A stretch of DNA of 64,000 nucleotides from Sediminibacterium goheungense (GTDB taxonomy: Bacteria > Bacteroidota > Bacteroidia > Chitinophagales > Chitinophagaceae), in contig NZ_SNWP01000011.1 of the NCBI RefSeq assembly GCF_004361915.1, positions 310,001 through 374,000 of the forward strand. Direction: 5' to 3'. The translations under genes and the position numbers were made by a program. Every line of letters starts with the position of its first letter. The stretch's first letter is position 1. The notes beneath the pieces are model-generated. The model did no database searches. It saw nothing but the letters and a program-made list of their open reading frames with translations, and was not told where the DNA came from. Shown piece after piece: positions 52,272 to 61,801 of this stretch.

Positions 52272-53144
52272 ATGCATACGAGCTCATTTAATATGGCAGA
52301 AACAGCAGGTGTTATTCAACATAACTGGAAGAAGATAGGCCTCTTTACTCTGCTCTCTATAGCGATTGCCACTGTTACTGTTTATATACTCCCTAAGCAG
52401 TATCGTTCAACGGCCATGCTGATAGCAGCGAATCCACAACTGGCAGATAAATCGCGTCTTTTTAATGAGAATATACAGGGGCTGTATTCCTATATCGGTT
52501 CGGGTGACGATCTTGATCGGATAATGGGTATTGCAGACCTCGATACAGCCTATAAGCAATTGGTGGATGAATATAAACTGGTCGACTACTATGAACTCAG
52601 TAATAATCCACTTCCTCTTCTCAGACGAAAAGCGGTGCTGAAATTGCGCGAAGACCTTACTCTGCAGAGAACGGAAAGAGGACAGCTGAAAATTTTGTGC
52701 TGGACAAAAAATCCACAACTTTCAGCAGATCTGATTAATGCGATGATTAAAATTGTAACCAGACAGGCAGAACAGATAGCGCATGAACAGTATGAAGGCT
52801 CACAGTCTTTACTCGAAAAAACCATACGTAATAAAGAAGAAGAGTACCGCCAACTTGCAGACAGTCTCCAAAAAATACCGCAACAGCAGTATGATTCATA
52901 TGAATTATTACAGCTTAGTGCAAAATCTGTTTTAAAAGAACTACAGGAATACAGAACATTGTATGCACAGTTTACGATGATGGCCAAATTACAAACACCG
53001 GTATTGTTTGTTTTAGATAAAGCAGTTCCCGCAGCCAAAGCTGAAAGACCCGATAAGCCAGCCATCATTATCGCCGCTGCTATCGCAGGTTTTGTTTTTT
53101 CGATCCTGCTTTTATTAGTCGGTAACCGTAAACGCAGTTTGTAA
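52272..53144 (+). CDS. Wzz-like polysaccharide chain-length / tyrosine-kinase-modulator-type protein
   Basis: A 290-residue protein with two membrane helices, at about 23-41 (IGLFTLLSIAIATVTVYILP) and 266-283 (IIIAAAIAGFVFSILLLLVG). The large periplasmic part between is helical (QSLLEKTIRNKEEEYRQLAD), with a KAVPAAKAERPDKP block before the last helix. This is the Wzz/PCP-family layout. It should control polysaccharide chain length with the ligase-like protein encoded next, whose ATG overlaps its stop (TAATG). Confidence 0.85.
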   Translation: MHTSSFNMAETAGVIQHNWKKIGLFTLLSIAIATVTVYILPKQYRSTAMLIAANPQLADKSRLFNENIQGLYSYIGSGDDLDRIMGIADLDTAYKQLVDEYKLVDYYELSNNPLPLLRRKAVLKLREDLTLQRTERGQLKILCWTKNPQLSADLINAMIKIVTRQAEQIAHEQYEGSQSLLEKTIRNKEEEYRQLADSLQKIPQQQYDSYELLQLSAKSVLKELQEYRTLYAQFTMMAKLQTPVLFVLDKAVPAAKAERPDKPAIIIAAAIAGFVFSILLLLVGNRKRSL

Positions 53145-54604
53145 TGCGTTTCTTTTTTCCTGCATACCAAACAAGGGAAATCATTGCATCGCTCTGCTTT
53201 TTTATTTTTTCTGTATGGGCCATTATTAGTCAGCAATGGTTATGGATGCTGGTACCCTTTGCCATCTTGCTGGTTCCGGTTATGATTCAGGCAGCCATAC
53301 AGCATACCGAAAAATTATTCTGGCTGCTGATGATATTGCTCCCTTTATCAACGGAATTGAATATTACACCCCAGCTGGGAATTGATTTTCCGGATGAAAT
53401 TGTGATGTTGCTCTTAACAGGTATGGCATTATTATACTGGTGGCACAAACCCATGCAATTCCCGTTAACCGTATGGAAACATCCGCTTTTCTTTTGGCTT
53501 ATTATACATGTATGCTGGATAGCCATTACAGCGGCGTATGCAATAGAACCCTTACCCGCCATTAAATTTTTACTGGCCAAAATATGGTATATCGTTCCCT
53601 TTGTACTATTACCTGTTATCTGGGTGAACAGTATTTCGGGAATGCAAAAGCTGGCGAAAACTTTATTATGGCCGATGGCTTTTGTAATAGTAATCACTTT
53701 TTTTCGCCATGCCACCGAGGCATTTAGTTTTGAAAGTATCAATCGGCATCTCTTTCCTTTTTTCAGAAACCATGTAAACTATGCGTCCATGCTGGTTTGT
53801 TTGCTGGCCGTTCTTAGCTGCGCATGGTACCTGTGCCCCAAACAATCAGTTCAACGGAAATGGCTATTCATTGCTTTACTACTGGGTTTGTTGGCATTGG
53901 TGTTTGCCTATTCAAGAGGAGCATGGCTTGCGTTGATAGCGGGTGTTTGTACAATACTTGTTATACAAAAAAGGCAAATGGTAACATTCATTCTGTTGGC
54001 TGTTGTGGCAGTACTTGTTTCAACAGCATGGCTTGTTACCGACAAACAATATTTTCAATTTGCCCCTGATCATGATAAAACGGTTTTTCATACCGATTTC
54101 TCTCAACACTTATCTGCAACCGTAGCATTGAAAGATGTGTCGAATGCCGAGCGTTTTTATCGCTGGGTGGCAGGCGCCAGAATGCTGGCAGATAAACCCA
54201 TCACAGGTTTTGGTCCTTCATCCTTCTACCTGCATTACCGACCTTATACAGTAAAGCGTTTTGAAACCTGGGTAAGTAATAATCCTGAACACTCAACCGT
54301 TCACAATTATTTTTTACTGACTGCATTAGAACAAGGTATTATCGGGCTGATAATTTTTTGCACGCTCTATTTTTTTATGTTGATGCGTCTACAAAAAATA
54401 TATCACCAGTTACACAGTTATTTTTACAGGGCGGTAACCATGACCGTGGCAGTAATACTTGTGATGATCGGTGTCATCAATTTTATCAGCGATATGATAG
54501 AAACTGATAAAATCGGCAGCCTCTTCTGGCTCTGTATGGGCATGGTTATGATACTCGATGGCAAAGTGAAGGAAGAGAGAGCAAGTTTGGTGAGTAGTCA
54601 GTAG
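53144..54604 (+). CDS. O-antigen ligase/polymerase-like membrane protein
   Basis: A 486-residue protein with about eleven helices and a large loop before the last ones: FAYSRGAWLALIAGVCTILV (the Wzy_C region with the conserved Arg) and ITGFGPSSFYLHYRPYTVKR. The features fit the Wzy_C/O-antigen ligase superfamily. It is translationally coupled to the Wzz-like gene. Neither has glycosyltransferase neighbours in the same operon, so it may act on polysaccharide made elsewhere. Confidence 0.88.
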   Translation: MRFFFPAYQTREIIASLCFFIFSVWAIISQQWLWMLVPFAILLVPVMIQAAIQHTEKLFWLLMILLPLSTELNITPQLGIDFPDEIVMLLLTGMALLYWWHKPMQFPLTVWKHPLFFWLIIHVCWIAITAAYAIEPLPAIKFLLAKIWYIVPFVLLPVIWVNSISGMQKLAKTLLWPMAFVIVITFFRHATEAFSFESINRHLFPFFRNHVNYASMLVCLLAVLSCAWYLCPKQSVQRKWLFIALLLGLLALVFAYSRGAWLALIAGVCTILVIQKRQMVTFILLAVVAVLVSTAWLVTDKQYFQFAPDHDKTVFHTDFSQHLSATVALKDVSNAERFYRWVAGARMLADKPITGFGPSSFYLHYRPYTVKRFETWVSNNPEHSTVHNYFLLTALEQGIIGLIIFCTLYFFMLMRLQKIYHQLHSYFYRAVTMTVAVILVMIGVINFISDMIETDKIGSLFWLCMGMVMILDGKVKEERASLVSSQ

Positions 54605-54686
54605 TCAGTAGTCAGTAGTCAGTAGTCCTGTATAGAGATTTCCGCAAGATACATGACTCACTACTGACTACTCACTACTCACCATT
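54589..54686. repeat. Hairpin of GTCAGTA heptamers overlapping the ligase gene end
   Basis: Five tandem GTCAGTA units after GTGAGTA (54590-54628) face ACTCACTACTGACTACTCAC on the other arm. The left arm runs into the last codons of the upstream gene. It lies between convergent genes and uses the same words as 18994 and 27469. Confidence 0.75.
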
Positions 54687-54693
54687 CAGATCC

Positions 54694-55770
54694 TCACTTC
54701 CTCACCTCCAACGCATCTCTCAATCCATTTCCCAATAAATTAAAAGCAAGCACCAGTAACATGATGGCGATGCCAGGTGCCAGCGCCAGCATGGGGTTAT
54801 TGGTAATGATAAAATTGTAGTTCTCCTTAATCATCAGCCCCCAGCTGGGTTGTGGTGGTTGTACGCCTACACCCAAAAAGCTCAGTCCGGCTTCTATTAC
54901 AATGGCCGATGCAAAATTACCGGCGGCAATTACCAGTACCGGACCCAGTATATTCGGTAGTATATGTTTTACAATAGTGCGCATATGCGAATAGCCGAGT
55001 ACCCTGGTAGCTTCTACATATTCCAGTTCGCGGATCGCCATAACCTGTCCGCGTACCAAACGGGCCACATTCACCCACATGGTGAGTCCGACAGCGATGA
55101 ATACCTGCCAGAATCCTTTTCCGAGTGCCAGTGTAATCGCAAAAACCAATAATAAAGTGGGAATACTCCAGATCACATTTAGTAACCACATAATAATATC
55201 ATCTGTTTTACCCCTGAAATATCCGGCTATGGCACCTAAGAAAATACCGATACTCAACGATATCAAAACAGCAATAAAACCTACTGCCAAACTAACCCGT
55301 ACGCCAATAATGAGCCTGCTAACTATATCGCGTCCGAACTTGTCTGTTCCGAGGTAGAACCGGGTGCTGATCACAGGGATAGCTGCCGTATTTTTTAGTA
55401 GGATGGCTTTTCGTTCCGTAATATGATCATCAATGATCCGCTGGTAAATAAGGCTGTCTTTTTGTATTTGATAACTGTTCACCGGAACATATTGCCAGCT
55501 GTCTTCCTTACCGTACAAGAGTATGTGCCATAGGGATGGTGAACCGGTATTCTGTTCACGTTGTAAACGGAGCAATTGCACTTCAAAGCCTGGTTTCTTA
55601 CTGCCGATTTCAGGAATCATGCGGTTGGCATTGGGTGAAGCATCAGGGGCAATAAAATATCCCAATACGGCAAGCAGCAAACTGCATACAATCAGGATCA
55701 ATCCAAAGGCAGCTCCCTTATTACGGAGCAGCTTTTTCAATATGGGTAACGTATGAGAAGTATGGGCCAC
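54694..55770 (-). CDS. Oligopeptide/dipeptide ABC transporter permease (OppC/DppC type)
   Basis: A 358-residue permease. The first helix is AAFGLILIVCSLLLAVLGYF, followed by a Bacteroidota-type periplasmic insert (about 45-150). The BPD_transp_1 core follows with LGTDKFGRDIVSRLIIGVRV and the EAA loop EYVEATRVLGYSHMRTIVKH, ending GNGLRDALEVR. It should form the channel with an OppB-type partner encoded elsewhere; no partner, ATPase or binding protein lies beside it here. Confidence 0.93.
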   Translation of the reverse strand: MAHTSHTLPILKKLLRNKGAAFGLILIVCSLLLAVLGYFIAPDASPNANRMIPEIGSKKPGFEVQLLRLQREQNTGSPSLWHILLYGKEDSWQYVPVNSYQIQKDSLIYQRIIDDHITERKAILLKNTAAIPVISTRFYLGTDKFGRDIVSRLIIGVRVSLAVGFIAVLISLSIGIFLGAIAGYFRGKTDDIIMWLLNVIWSIPTLLLVFAITLALGKGFWQVFIAVGLTMWVNVARLVRGQVMAIRELEYVEATRVLGYSHMRTIVKHILPNILGPVLVIAAGNFASAIVIEAGLSFLGVGVQPPQPSWGLMIKENYNFIITNNPMLALAPGIAIMLLVLAFNLLGNGLRDALEVRK

Positions 55771-55886
55771 TGGGGAAAATTAATGATTTATGTGAATCGC
55801 CGGGAGAAAACGAACATTTACCGAAAAATCATAATATCATTTAAACCTCTGGGTGTTTTTGGTATCATTTATGTATAAGTATTTGT

Positions 55887-55991
55887 ATGTGGAACCTTTT
55901 TAAATATTGTTTTGTACTGGTTGGATTGGTTGTCATGATCTTATACTCATGTCTGCCCGACAGAAATGTTTCGCAACAGGCTGATTTATAG
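55887..55991 (+). CDS. 34-residue mini-lipoprotein
   Basis: The ATG at 55887 encodes MWNLFKYCFVLVGLVVMILY, then SCLPDRNVSQQADL and a TAG at 55989-55991. The hydrophobic segment ends in a lipobox-like LYSC, so the mature product would be a lipid-anchored peptide of 13 residues. It ends 2 bp before the convergent glycosyltransferase stop. It is too short for ordinary gene finding; the lipobox is the only support. Confidence 0.45.
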   Translation: MWNLFKYCFVLVGLVVMILYSCLPDRNVSQQADL

Positions 55992-55993
55992 GA

Positions 55994-57142
55994 TTATTTC
56001 ACTTTTCTTCCCTTCCACCGGTAAGATCCGAACTTACCCATCCATCCCGCTATTACGGTATAGGGGAGGTGTAACAATTGCATAAAAGGGAAATACAGCA
56101 GTGTATCTGTCTGCTGATAAAACCTCGCCACCGGCCGCATAAAGGAAAGCTCAACAAGCGTTTTAAGTAACATCAGGGTTAACCAGTGGGCAATTTCACC
56201 TGTTACAAAAAGGTTTACCGGTAATAAAATCAACAGCGCAAGATTTACAGCATACACCAGTACAAGAATGCGGAAAACATTTTTGTCATCATAACGATCG
56301 GCTTTGCTGGCCCATCGGATACGCTGGTTGATAAAACCTGACAGGGTATGCATAGGTTCCGTCGTAACAATAGCTCCCTGATGAAATAAATATCCAAGTC
56401 CCTGCGGGTATTTCTGTTTGATTTTGTACATCAATAACATATCATCACCGCTTGCAAGTGTATCAATACCCCTGAACTGTCCTACTTCATAAAACACGTC
56501 TTTCCGATAAGCAAGATTCGCGCCATTACAAATGGTATGTGAGCCAGCTGAAACAGCTGCTGCGGTAATACCCTGCAGACTCATGAAATCAAGCAGCTGA
56601 AACAAAGATAAAATGCCTTTTGTATGGGTAAACATAACCGGTGAAGCTACTAAAACCGGTTTTTCCTGTTGTATATAAGCATCTAAAAGCGTGAGCCATT
56701 CTGCAGGCACTTTGCAGTCTGCATCAGTGGTAACGATCCAGTTGCCCTTACTTTTACTAATGGCAATTTCGATGGCTTTTTTCTTGTAGGCATTCAATGG
56801 ATTTCCATCCAGGTGTTCTTCGAGGTTAATAAGGTGAAGGTTTGGATAAGTAGTTTGTAACTGTTGAACAATAGACGCTGTTGCATCGGTTGAATGATCG
56901 TTTACAACAATTACTTCCATCAAAGTTGAAGGATAATTACCATCCAGTATACTTCTGATACAGGATTCAATAAAACCTGCTTCATTTCTGGCCGGCACAA
57001 TCACAGAAAAAAAACTGCCTGGCACTAAGCCCGCCTGTGGTTTGAATAACCGAGTACGCCGGAACCATTTTCTGTATTGTACTATCAGCCAGCAATAGGC
57101 CAATACCAAAAGGGTAGTAAGGATAAGTCCGGCAACGTACAT
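55994..57142 (-). CDS. Family 2 membrane glycosyltransferase
   Basis: A 382-residue protein: N-terminal membrane helix (LILTTLLVLAYCWLIVQY), GT2 catalytic domain (FSVIVPARNEAGFIESCIRS, VNDHSTDATASIV, TTDADCKVPAEW with the DxD-type site, and NQRIRWASK, the QxxRW motif), then three C-terminal helices. It resembles processive or lipid-linked GT2 enzymes of Bacteroidota. It may make a surface glycan with the Wzy/Wzz pair nearby, although the operons differ. Confidence 0.92.
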   Translation of the reverse strand: MYVAGLILTTLLVLAYCWLIVQYRKWFRRTRLFKPQAGLVPGSFFSVIVPARNEAGFIESCIRSILDGNYPSTLMEVIVVNDHSTDATASIVQQLQTTYPNLHLINLEEHLDGNPLNAYKKKAIEIAISKSKGNWIVTTDADCKVPAEWLTLLDAYIQQEKPVLVASPVMFTHTKGILSLFQLLDFMSLQGITAAAVSAGSHTICNGANLAYRKDVFYEVGQFRGIDTLASGDDMLLMYKIKQKYPQGLGYLFHQGAIVTTEPMHTLSGFINQRIRWASKADRYDDKNVFRILVLVYAVNLALLILLPVNLFVTGEIAHWLTLMLLKTLVELSFMRPVARFYQQTDTLLYFPFMQLLHLPYTVIAGWMGKFGSYRWKGRKVK

Positions 57143-57222
57143 ACCGCAAAGAAACTTATTTAATCGATATGTAGCGAGAAGACGGGAAGTCGGAAAAACC
57201 GAAAGACAACCAAATAGGAAAA

Positions 57223-58029
57223 TTAGTTTTTAAGCATTGGTAAGAAATGGATCTTGAATTTTTCCTGTAAAAGATGATGACCGGCTTCGATTTCTTTGAT
57301 AGTAATGAAGCGCTCAAGTCCCTGTTGTAACCTATAGCCGTGCTTTGGCAGAATTACACGGTCGTATTTTCCAAATAAAAGGTGAACCGGTATTTTTTGG
57401 CTTTCAATTATTTTCTTCAATCGTTGTATCTGTGGACGAAACCTACGCATCGTAGTCCATCTTTTATACAATTTTTTTCTTTCTACTGCATCATCGAGGT
57501 AATAATGTGCAAACTTACTGATGCTTTTATTGAAGAGCCCAAGTTGGGTGGCCAATCCCATCAACATAAACATCCATCCGGGATATTGCATGGTAAAACG
57601 AAAAAGCCGGTTCCCTACCCATGTTTGGGTAGAAAATTTTTGCCAGGGGTTTCGGTGTAACCCATCTGGCGCTACCAAAATAAGGCTACTGATATATTGG
57701 GGATAGCATTCCAGTAAACGCAAACAAATTCTTCCACCCATACTGTAACCCATTAATTGAAAAGGGGTATCTGGAGGAGCCAGTTGCTGGATTATGCCCA
57801 TGAGGTCGGCGGGTTCCAACAAAAGTGGGTCTTGCCAATCGGTATTTCCATGAAAGGGCATATCAATGGCAATGATTGTATGCGTATTGGCCAGATCATC
57901 TTCCAGTAAAAGAAATTTAGCACCTTCTTCTCCATAACCATGAAAGCAGAATAACCACTGTTTCCCATGTCCAAATCGATGGTAATGAAGCCTGGAACCC
58001 CGGAATGTTATAAAAAGTGGTACAGACAT
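57223..58029 (-). CDS. Alpha/beta hydrolase
   Basis: A 268-residue alpha/beta hydrolase: oxyanion region FCFHGYGEEGAK, the nucleophile elbow MGYSMGGR with Ser96, a late Asp in LLFGKYDRVI and the His in GHHLLQEKF. There is no signal peptide, so it is cytoplasmic. Its start faces the MarR regulator gene with a palindrome between them, so the regulator may control it. Confidence 0.9.
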   Translation of the reverse strand: MSVPLFITFRGSRLHYHRFGHGKQWLFCFHGYGEEGAKFLLLEDDLANTHTIIAIDMPFHGNTDWQDPLLLEPADLMGIIQQLAPPDTPFQLMGYSMGGRICLRLLECYPQYISSLILVAPDGLHRNPWQKFSTQTWVGNRLFRFTMQYPGWMFMLMGLATQLGLFNKSISKFAHYYLDDAVERKKLYKRWTTMRRFRPQIQRLKKIIESQKIPVHLLFGKYDRVILPKHGYRLQQGLERFITIKEIEAGHHLLQEKFKIHFLPMLKN

Positions 58030-58083
58030 GGAATTTTAAGGATTTATTCTTGGCAATATCAAAGAAACGAATTTACTTTGAAA

Positions 58084-58099
58084 TTAGTTGCATAACTAA
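58084..58099. promoter_or_regulatory. MarR-type operator TTAGTTGCATAACTAA
   Basis: Six-base arms, TTAGTT and AACTAA, around GCAT, 5 bp before the MarR start and 55 bp from the divergent hydrolase start. The shape and spacing fit an autoregulatory MarR operator. Confidence 0.65.
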
Positions 58100-58103
58100 C
58101 TAT

Positions 58104-58544
58104 ATGCCAAACAACCAATTTAAAAGAGGCGAATTATACAGTGTTATCAATGGCATGGCTTCTACAGCTGTAGCCAGAAGATTACAGAAGAACTTCAGAC
58201 AGGCCGGACTTGAAATTACCATTGAGCAATGGAGTGTATTGTATCATTTATGGAAAGAAGATTGTTTGAGTCAGCAGGAATTATGTAACCGTACCTTTCG
58301 TGATAAACCCAGCATTACCAGATTGATCGATAATCTTGAAAAACAAAAACTGGTAAAGAGAACGGCATCAAAAGAAGACAGAAGAATCAATCTGGTTTGC
58401 CTTACGGAAGCGGCAAAAGCTTTACAGGACATTACCATTGATCTGGCAAATCAGACCATGAGTGAAGCACTGGTAGGCGTGAATAAAGATGAAATAGAAA
58501 CCGTTAAATCGGTGTTTCAGAAAGTGTATGATAACCTGACTTAG
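58104..58544 (+). CDS. MarR-family transcriptional regulator
   Basis: A 146-residue protein from the ATG at 58104 (MPNNQFKRGELYSVINGMAS). The winged helix has LEITIEQWSVLYHLWKEDCL, the recognition helix NRTFRDKPSITRLIDNLEK and the wing VKRTASKEDRRINLVCLTEA. The longer frame from 58017 would place the operator within the coding sequence. It probably represses its own transcription and the neighbouring hydrolase and/or acyl-CoA dehydrogenase. Confidence 0.92.
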   Translation: MPNNQFKRGELYSVINGMASTAVARRLQKNFRQAGLEITIEQWSVLYHLWKEDCLSQQELCNRTFRDKPSITRLIDNLEKQKLVKRTASKEDRRINLVCLTEAAKALQDITIDLANQTMSEALVGVNKDEIETVKSVFQKVYDNLT

Positions 58545-58547
58545 CAA

Positions 58548-58658
58548 ATAGCGGATAGCCAATGGCTTATAGCAGATGAGTCTATTAAGAGTAGGCCTGC
58601 CATAAGTGTAAAAATGAATTACCATAAGCCATTTGCCATAACCTATACGCTAAAACCA
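58548..58658. repeat. Imperfect inverted repeat of AATGGCTTATAG words
   Basis: AGCGGATAGCCAATGGCTTATAGC and a loosely matching right arm (CATAAGCCATTTGCC, CTATACGCTA) can pair across a loop of about 60 bases between the MarR gene and the acyl-CoA dehydrogenase gene. It resembles the other word-built intergenic hairpins. Confidence 0.45.
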
Positions 58659-58696
58659 TACGTTCAAAACATATTAATTAACTAATACAAACTTCC

Positions 58697-60487
58697 ATGG
58701 AAACAGCAAAACAGGCGAAAGCCCTTCAGGGTGGTGAGTGGCTCATTAAAGAGAGCAACCCGTTTGAAACCTTCATACCAGAAGATTTCAACGAAGAACA
58801 GCGAATGGTGATGGATATGTGTACCCAGTTTCTGGATACGGAAGTATTACCCATCATAGAACGTATCGACAAACTGGAACCCGGCCTTATGCCTTCTCTC
58901 GTAGAGAAAGCAGGTGAGCAAGGGCTCTTGTCTACCTCTTTTCCGGAACAATACGGTGGGTTGGGTAAGGACTTTATTACTTCTACCATTGTAAATGAAG
59001 GATTGGGTGGTGGCCATTCATTCTCAGTTGCTATAGCAGCCCATACAGGTATTGGCTCTCTGCCTATTCTGTATTTTGGTACCGAAGAACAGAAACAGAA
59101 ATATATTCCTAAACTGGCCAGTGGTGAGTGGAAGGGCGCATATGGTTTAACAGAGCCCAATAGTGGTAGTGATGCATTAGGTGCCAAAACCACAGCCAAA
59201 CTCAGTGATGATGGAAAATATTATATTCTGAACGGACAAAAATGCTGGATCACCAATGGTGGTTTTGCGGATGTATATACCGTTTTTGCCAAAATAGATG
59301 GTGATAAGTTTACCGGATTTATTGTGGAGCGCGGATTCGAAGGATTTACACAGGGACCTGAAGAACATAAAATGGGGATCAAGGGATCGTCGACCGTTCA
59401 GTTGTATTTCCAGGATTGTAAAGTGCCGGTAGAAAACGTATTGGGTGAAATTGGCCGTGGCCATATCATTGCATTCAATATCCTGAATATAGGCCGACTC
59501 AAATTATGTGCGGCCGCATTGGGTGGCTCAAAGCGTGCAGCAACTACCTCTATTCAGTATGCCATTACACGTGAGCAGTTTAAATTACCCATTGCTAAAT
59601 TTGGTGCCATCAAACATAAAATGGCTGAAATGGCCATACGTATGTGGGTTTGCGAAAGTGCCCTCTATCGTGCATCTAAATGGATTGATGATAAAGAGCA
59701 TGAACTGATGGCCAGCGGTAAAACTTTTGCGGAAGCCCTTTTGGGTGCGGCAGAAGAATATGCCATTGAGTGTGCCATGCTGAAAGTATATGGCAGTGAA
59801 GTATTGGATTATGTAGTAGATGAAGGTGTACAGATACACGGAGGTAATGGTTTCAGTGATGAGTATGTTATTTCAAAAGCTTACCGGGATAGCCGTATCA
59901 ATCGCATCTATGAAGGAACCAATGAAATTAACCGCCTGCTTACGGTAGATATGGTATTGAAACGCGCCATGAAAGGTAAACTTGACCTTATGGGTCCTGC
60001 CATGGCGGTACAGAAAGAGCTGATGAGTATTCCTGATTTCGGAGCTGAGGACGAAGGTGCTTTCAGTAAGGAACTGAAGTATATTGCCAACTTCAAAAAA
60101 GCCATTCTTATGGTGGCAGGTGCAGCTGTTCAGAAACTGATGATGCAGTTGGAAAAAGAACAGGAAGTACTCATGAATATTGCGGATATGGCCATTGAAA
60201 CCTATAATGCAGAAAGTGCCCTGCTCCGTGTGATGAAACTTACTGAACAGAAAGGAGCGGCTGCTACCCAGTTACAAAGCGATATCATGAAAACTTACCT
60301 GTATGACGCGGCAGACCGCATCAATAAATCGGGTAAAGACGCCCTGAACAGCTTTGCAGACGGCGATGAACTGCGCATGATGCATATCGGGCTGAAACGT
60401 TTCACAAAAGTGGAGCCCTATAATACCAAAGATGCCCGTCGCCGCATCAGTGAAAAACTGGTAGCCGACAACGGATATCATTTCTAA
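58697..60487 (+). CDS. Acyl-CoA dehydrogenase (long, with C-terminal extension)
   Basis: A 596-residue flavoprotein of the acyl-CoA dehydrogenase family. It shows GAYGLTEPNSGSDALGAKTT (flavin-contact region), the catalytic-Glu block RINRIYEGTNEINRLL, and VQIHGGNGFSDEYVISKAYR. After the usual 400 residues comes an extension of about 170 residues, as in the VLCAD-like/DUF-extended type common in Bacteroidota. It oxidises an acyl-CoA for beta-oxidation. The MarR gene lies upstream and may control it. Confidence 0.94.
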   Translation: METAKQAKALQGGEWLIKESNPFETFIPEDFNEEQRMVMDMCTQFLDTEVLPIIERIDKLEPGLMPSLVEKAGEQGLLSTSFPEQYGGLGKDFITSTIVNEGLGGGHSFSVAIAAHTGIGSLPILYFGTEEQKQKYIPKLASGEWKGAYGLTEPNSGSDALGAKTTAKLSDDGKYYILNGQKCWITNGGFADVYTVFAKIDGDKFTGFIVERGFEGFTQGPEEHKMGIKGSSTVQLYFQDCKVPVENVLGEIGRGHIIAFNILNIGRLKLCAAALGGSKRAATTSIQYAITREQFKLPIAKFGAIKHKMAEMAIRMWVCESALYRASKWIDDKEHELMASGKTFAEALLGAAEEYAIECAMLKVYGSEVLDYVVDEGVQIHGGNGFSDEYVISKAYRDSRINRIYEGTNEINRLLTVDMVLKRAMKGKLDLMGPAMAVQKELMSIPDFGAEDEGAFSKELKYIANFKKAILMVAGAAVQKLMMQLEKEQEVLMNIADMAIETYNAESALLRVMKLTEQKGAAATQLQSDIMKTYLYDAADRINKSGKDALNSFADGDELRMMHIGLKRFTKVEPYNTKDARRRISEKLVADNGYHF

Positions 60488-60567
60488 GAAAAAAAGCGCC
60501 CAAAAATTACCGGATTTCGTAAAGATTTCACATATTTGATCTTTGTTTTACGGTTGCTTGCTCAAAC

Positions 60568-60605
60568 AAAGGTCTCATTGTTTCAAAACAGTGAGGCCTT
60601 TTTGT
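60568..60605 (+). terminator. Rho-independent terminator after the acyl-CoA dehydrogenase
   Basis: AAAGGTCTCATTG and CAGTGAGGCCTTT pair over 13 positions with two G-U pairs and a loop of TTTCAAAA, followed by a T-run. Confidence 0.85.
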
Positions 60606-60629
60606 TTGTATTTATCCTAATTTGACCCT

Positions 60630-61799
60630 ATGAAATCTGTCTTTGTCATCATTGGTTTAGCTTTCATTTTTGCTGCAAACGCACAGTCTTCTTTTTATGC
60701 GCCATGGATCGGTCGCTCAACCGGTAAACTTCCGGCATTGGCCTATGGCTTAGGCGAAGACAGGTTGGGTGGTGCCAAGCTGGGGTATATTGATTCTAAT
60801 ATTGCCCTTCGGGTAGTGGATACCATTAAAGGTATGTACCTGGTACAGTTATCAAAATTTCATCAGGCATTTATTGAACAACAGTATGTTCGTAAAGATA
60901 GCCTTAACCGACTAAAACCCTGGTATGTTACAGGCTCCATTAGTGCCAAAGGCGATTCGGCAACGGATAATGTAGCGGTGGTGATGGAAGAGAAGCTCCC
61001 CTATAAAAGCTGGATGGAGATTAACCCATCGAAAATTATAGTGGATATTTACGGCGTACAAAGCAATACCAACTGGATTACCCAACTGCAAACTTTAAAA
61101 GAAGTAAAACAGGTTTATTATCAACAGACAGAAGATGATGTATTTCGTTTAACGATTGAACTCAAACACCAGCAGCACTGGGGCTATAGCATAGGTTATG
61201 CCGGGAAGGCCCTGGTAGTGAAAGTGCGGAGACAGCCGGTAAAAACAGATTTGAGAAGCCTGCGCATAGCCATTGATGCAGGTCATGGTGGAACCAATAC
61301 CGGTGCCTCAGGTATTAAAACCAAAGCTTCTGAAAAAGTCTATACCCTTCGTTTTGCAAAAGCATTACAAAAGCATCTGAAACTGAAAGGGGTAAAAAAT
61401 ATTATCATGACCCGTGATGAGGATACCACTTTCGATAACAAGGACCGCATATTGTGGCTACAGGAACAAAAACCTGATCTTTTAATCAGCCTGCACCTCA
61501 ATTCCAGTGCCAATACAAATGTGAGTGGTACCAGTACTTATTATAAACATCTCGGTTTCAGACCTCTTACGGCCGCCATACTAAAACGTATGCTAGAATT
61601 AAAACTGAATGAATTCGGCAATGTAGGTAGTTTCAATTTTGCACTCAATTCACCTACTGATTTTCCGAATGTATTGGTGGAGATTGCTTTCTTAAGTAAT
61701 GAGGCCGATGAGAAAAAAATCATCAGCCCGAAATTTCATGCGGATGTAGCCACAAAAATTCACCTCGGATTAGTAGATTGGTTAAAAACACTAAAGTAG
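60630..61799 (+). CDS. N-acetylmuramoyl-L-alanine amidase
   Basis: A 389-residue protein with signal peptide MKSVFVIIGLAFIFAANAQ. Residues about 20-205 form an N-terminal beta-rich domain (possibly an AMIN-type targeting domain, IVDIYGVQSNTNWI). The Amidase_3 domain follows, with zinc ligands His219 (IDAGHGG), Glu235 and His289 (LLISLHLNSS) and catalytic Glu351 (LVEIAFLSNEAD). It cleaves the peptide from peptidoglycan in the periplasm, typically in cell separation. Confidence 0.94.
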   Translation: MKSVFVIIGLAFIFAANAQSSFYAPWIGRSTGKLPALAYGLGEDRLGGAKLGYIDSNIALRVVDTIKGMYLVQLSKFHQAFIEQQYVRKDSLNRLKPWYVTGSISAKGDSATDNVAVVMEEKLPYKSWMEINPSKIIVDIYGVQSNTNWITQLQTLKEVKQVYYQQTEDDVFRLTIELKHQQHWGYSIGYAGKALVVKVRRQPVKTDLRSLRIAIDAGHGGTNTGASGIKTKASEKVYTLRFAKALQKHLKLKGVKNIIMTRDEDTTFDNKDRILWLQEQKPDLLISLHLNSSANTNVSGTSTYYKHLGFRPLTAAILKRMLELKLNEFGNVGSFNFALNSPTDFPNVLVEIAFLSNEADEKKIISPKFHADVATKIHLGLVDWLKTLK

Positions 61800-61801
61800 C
61801 T

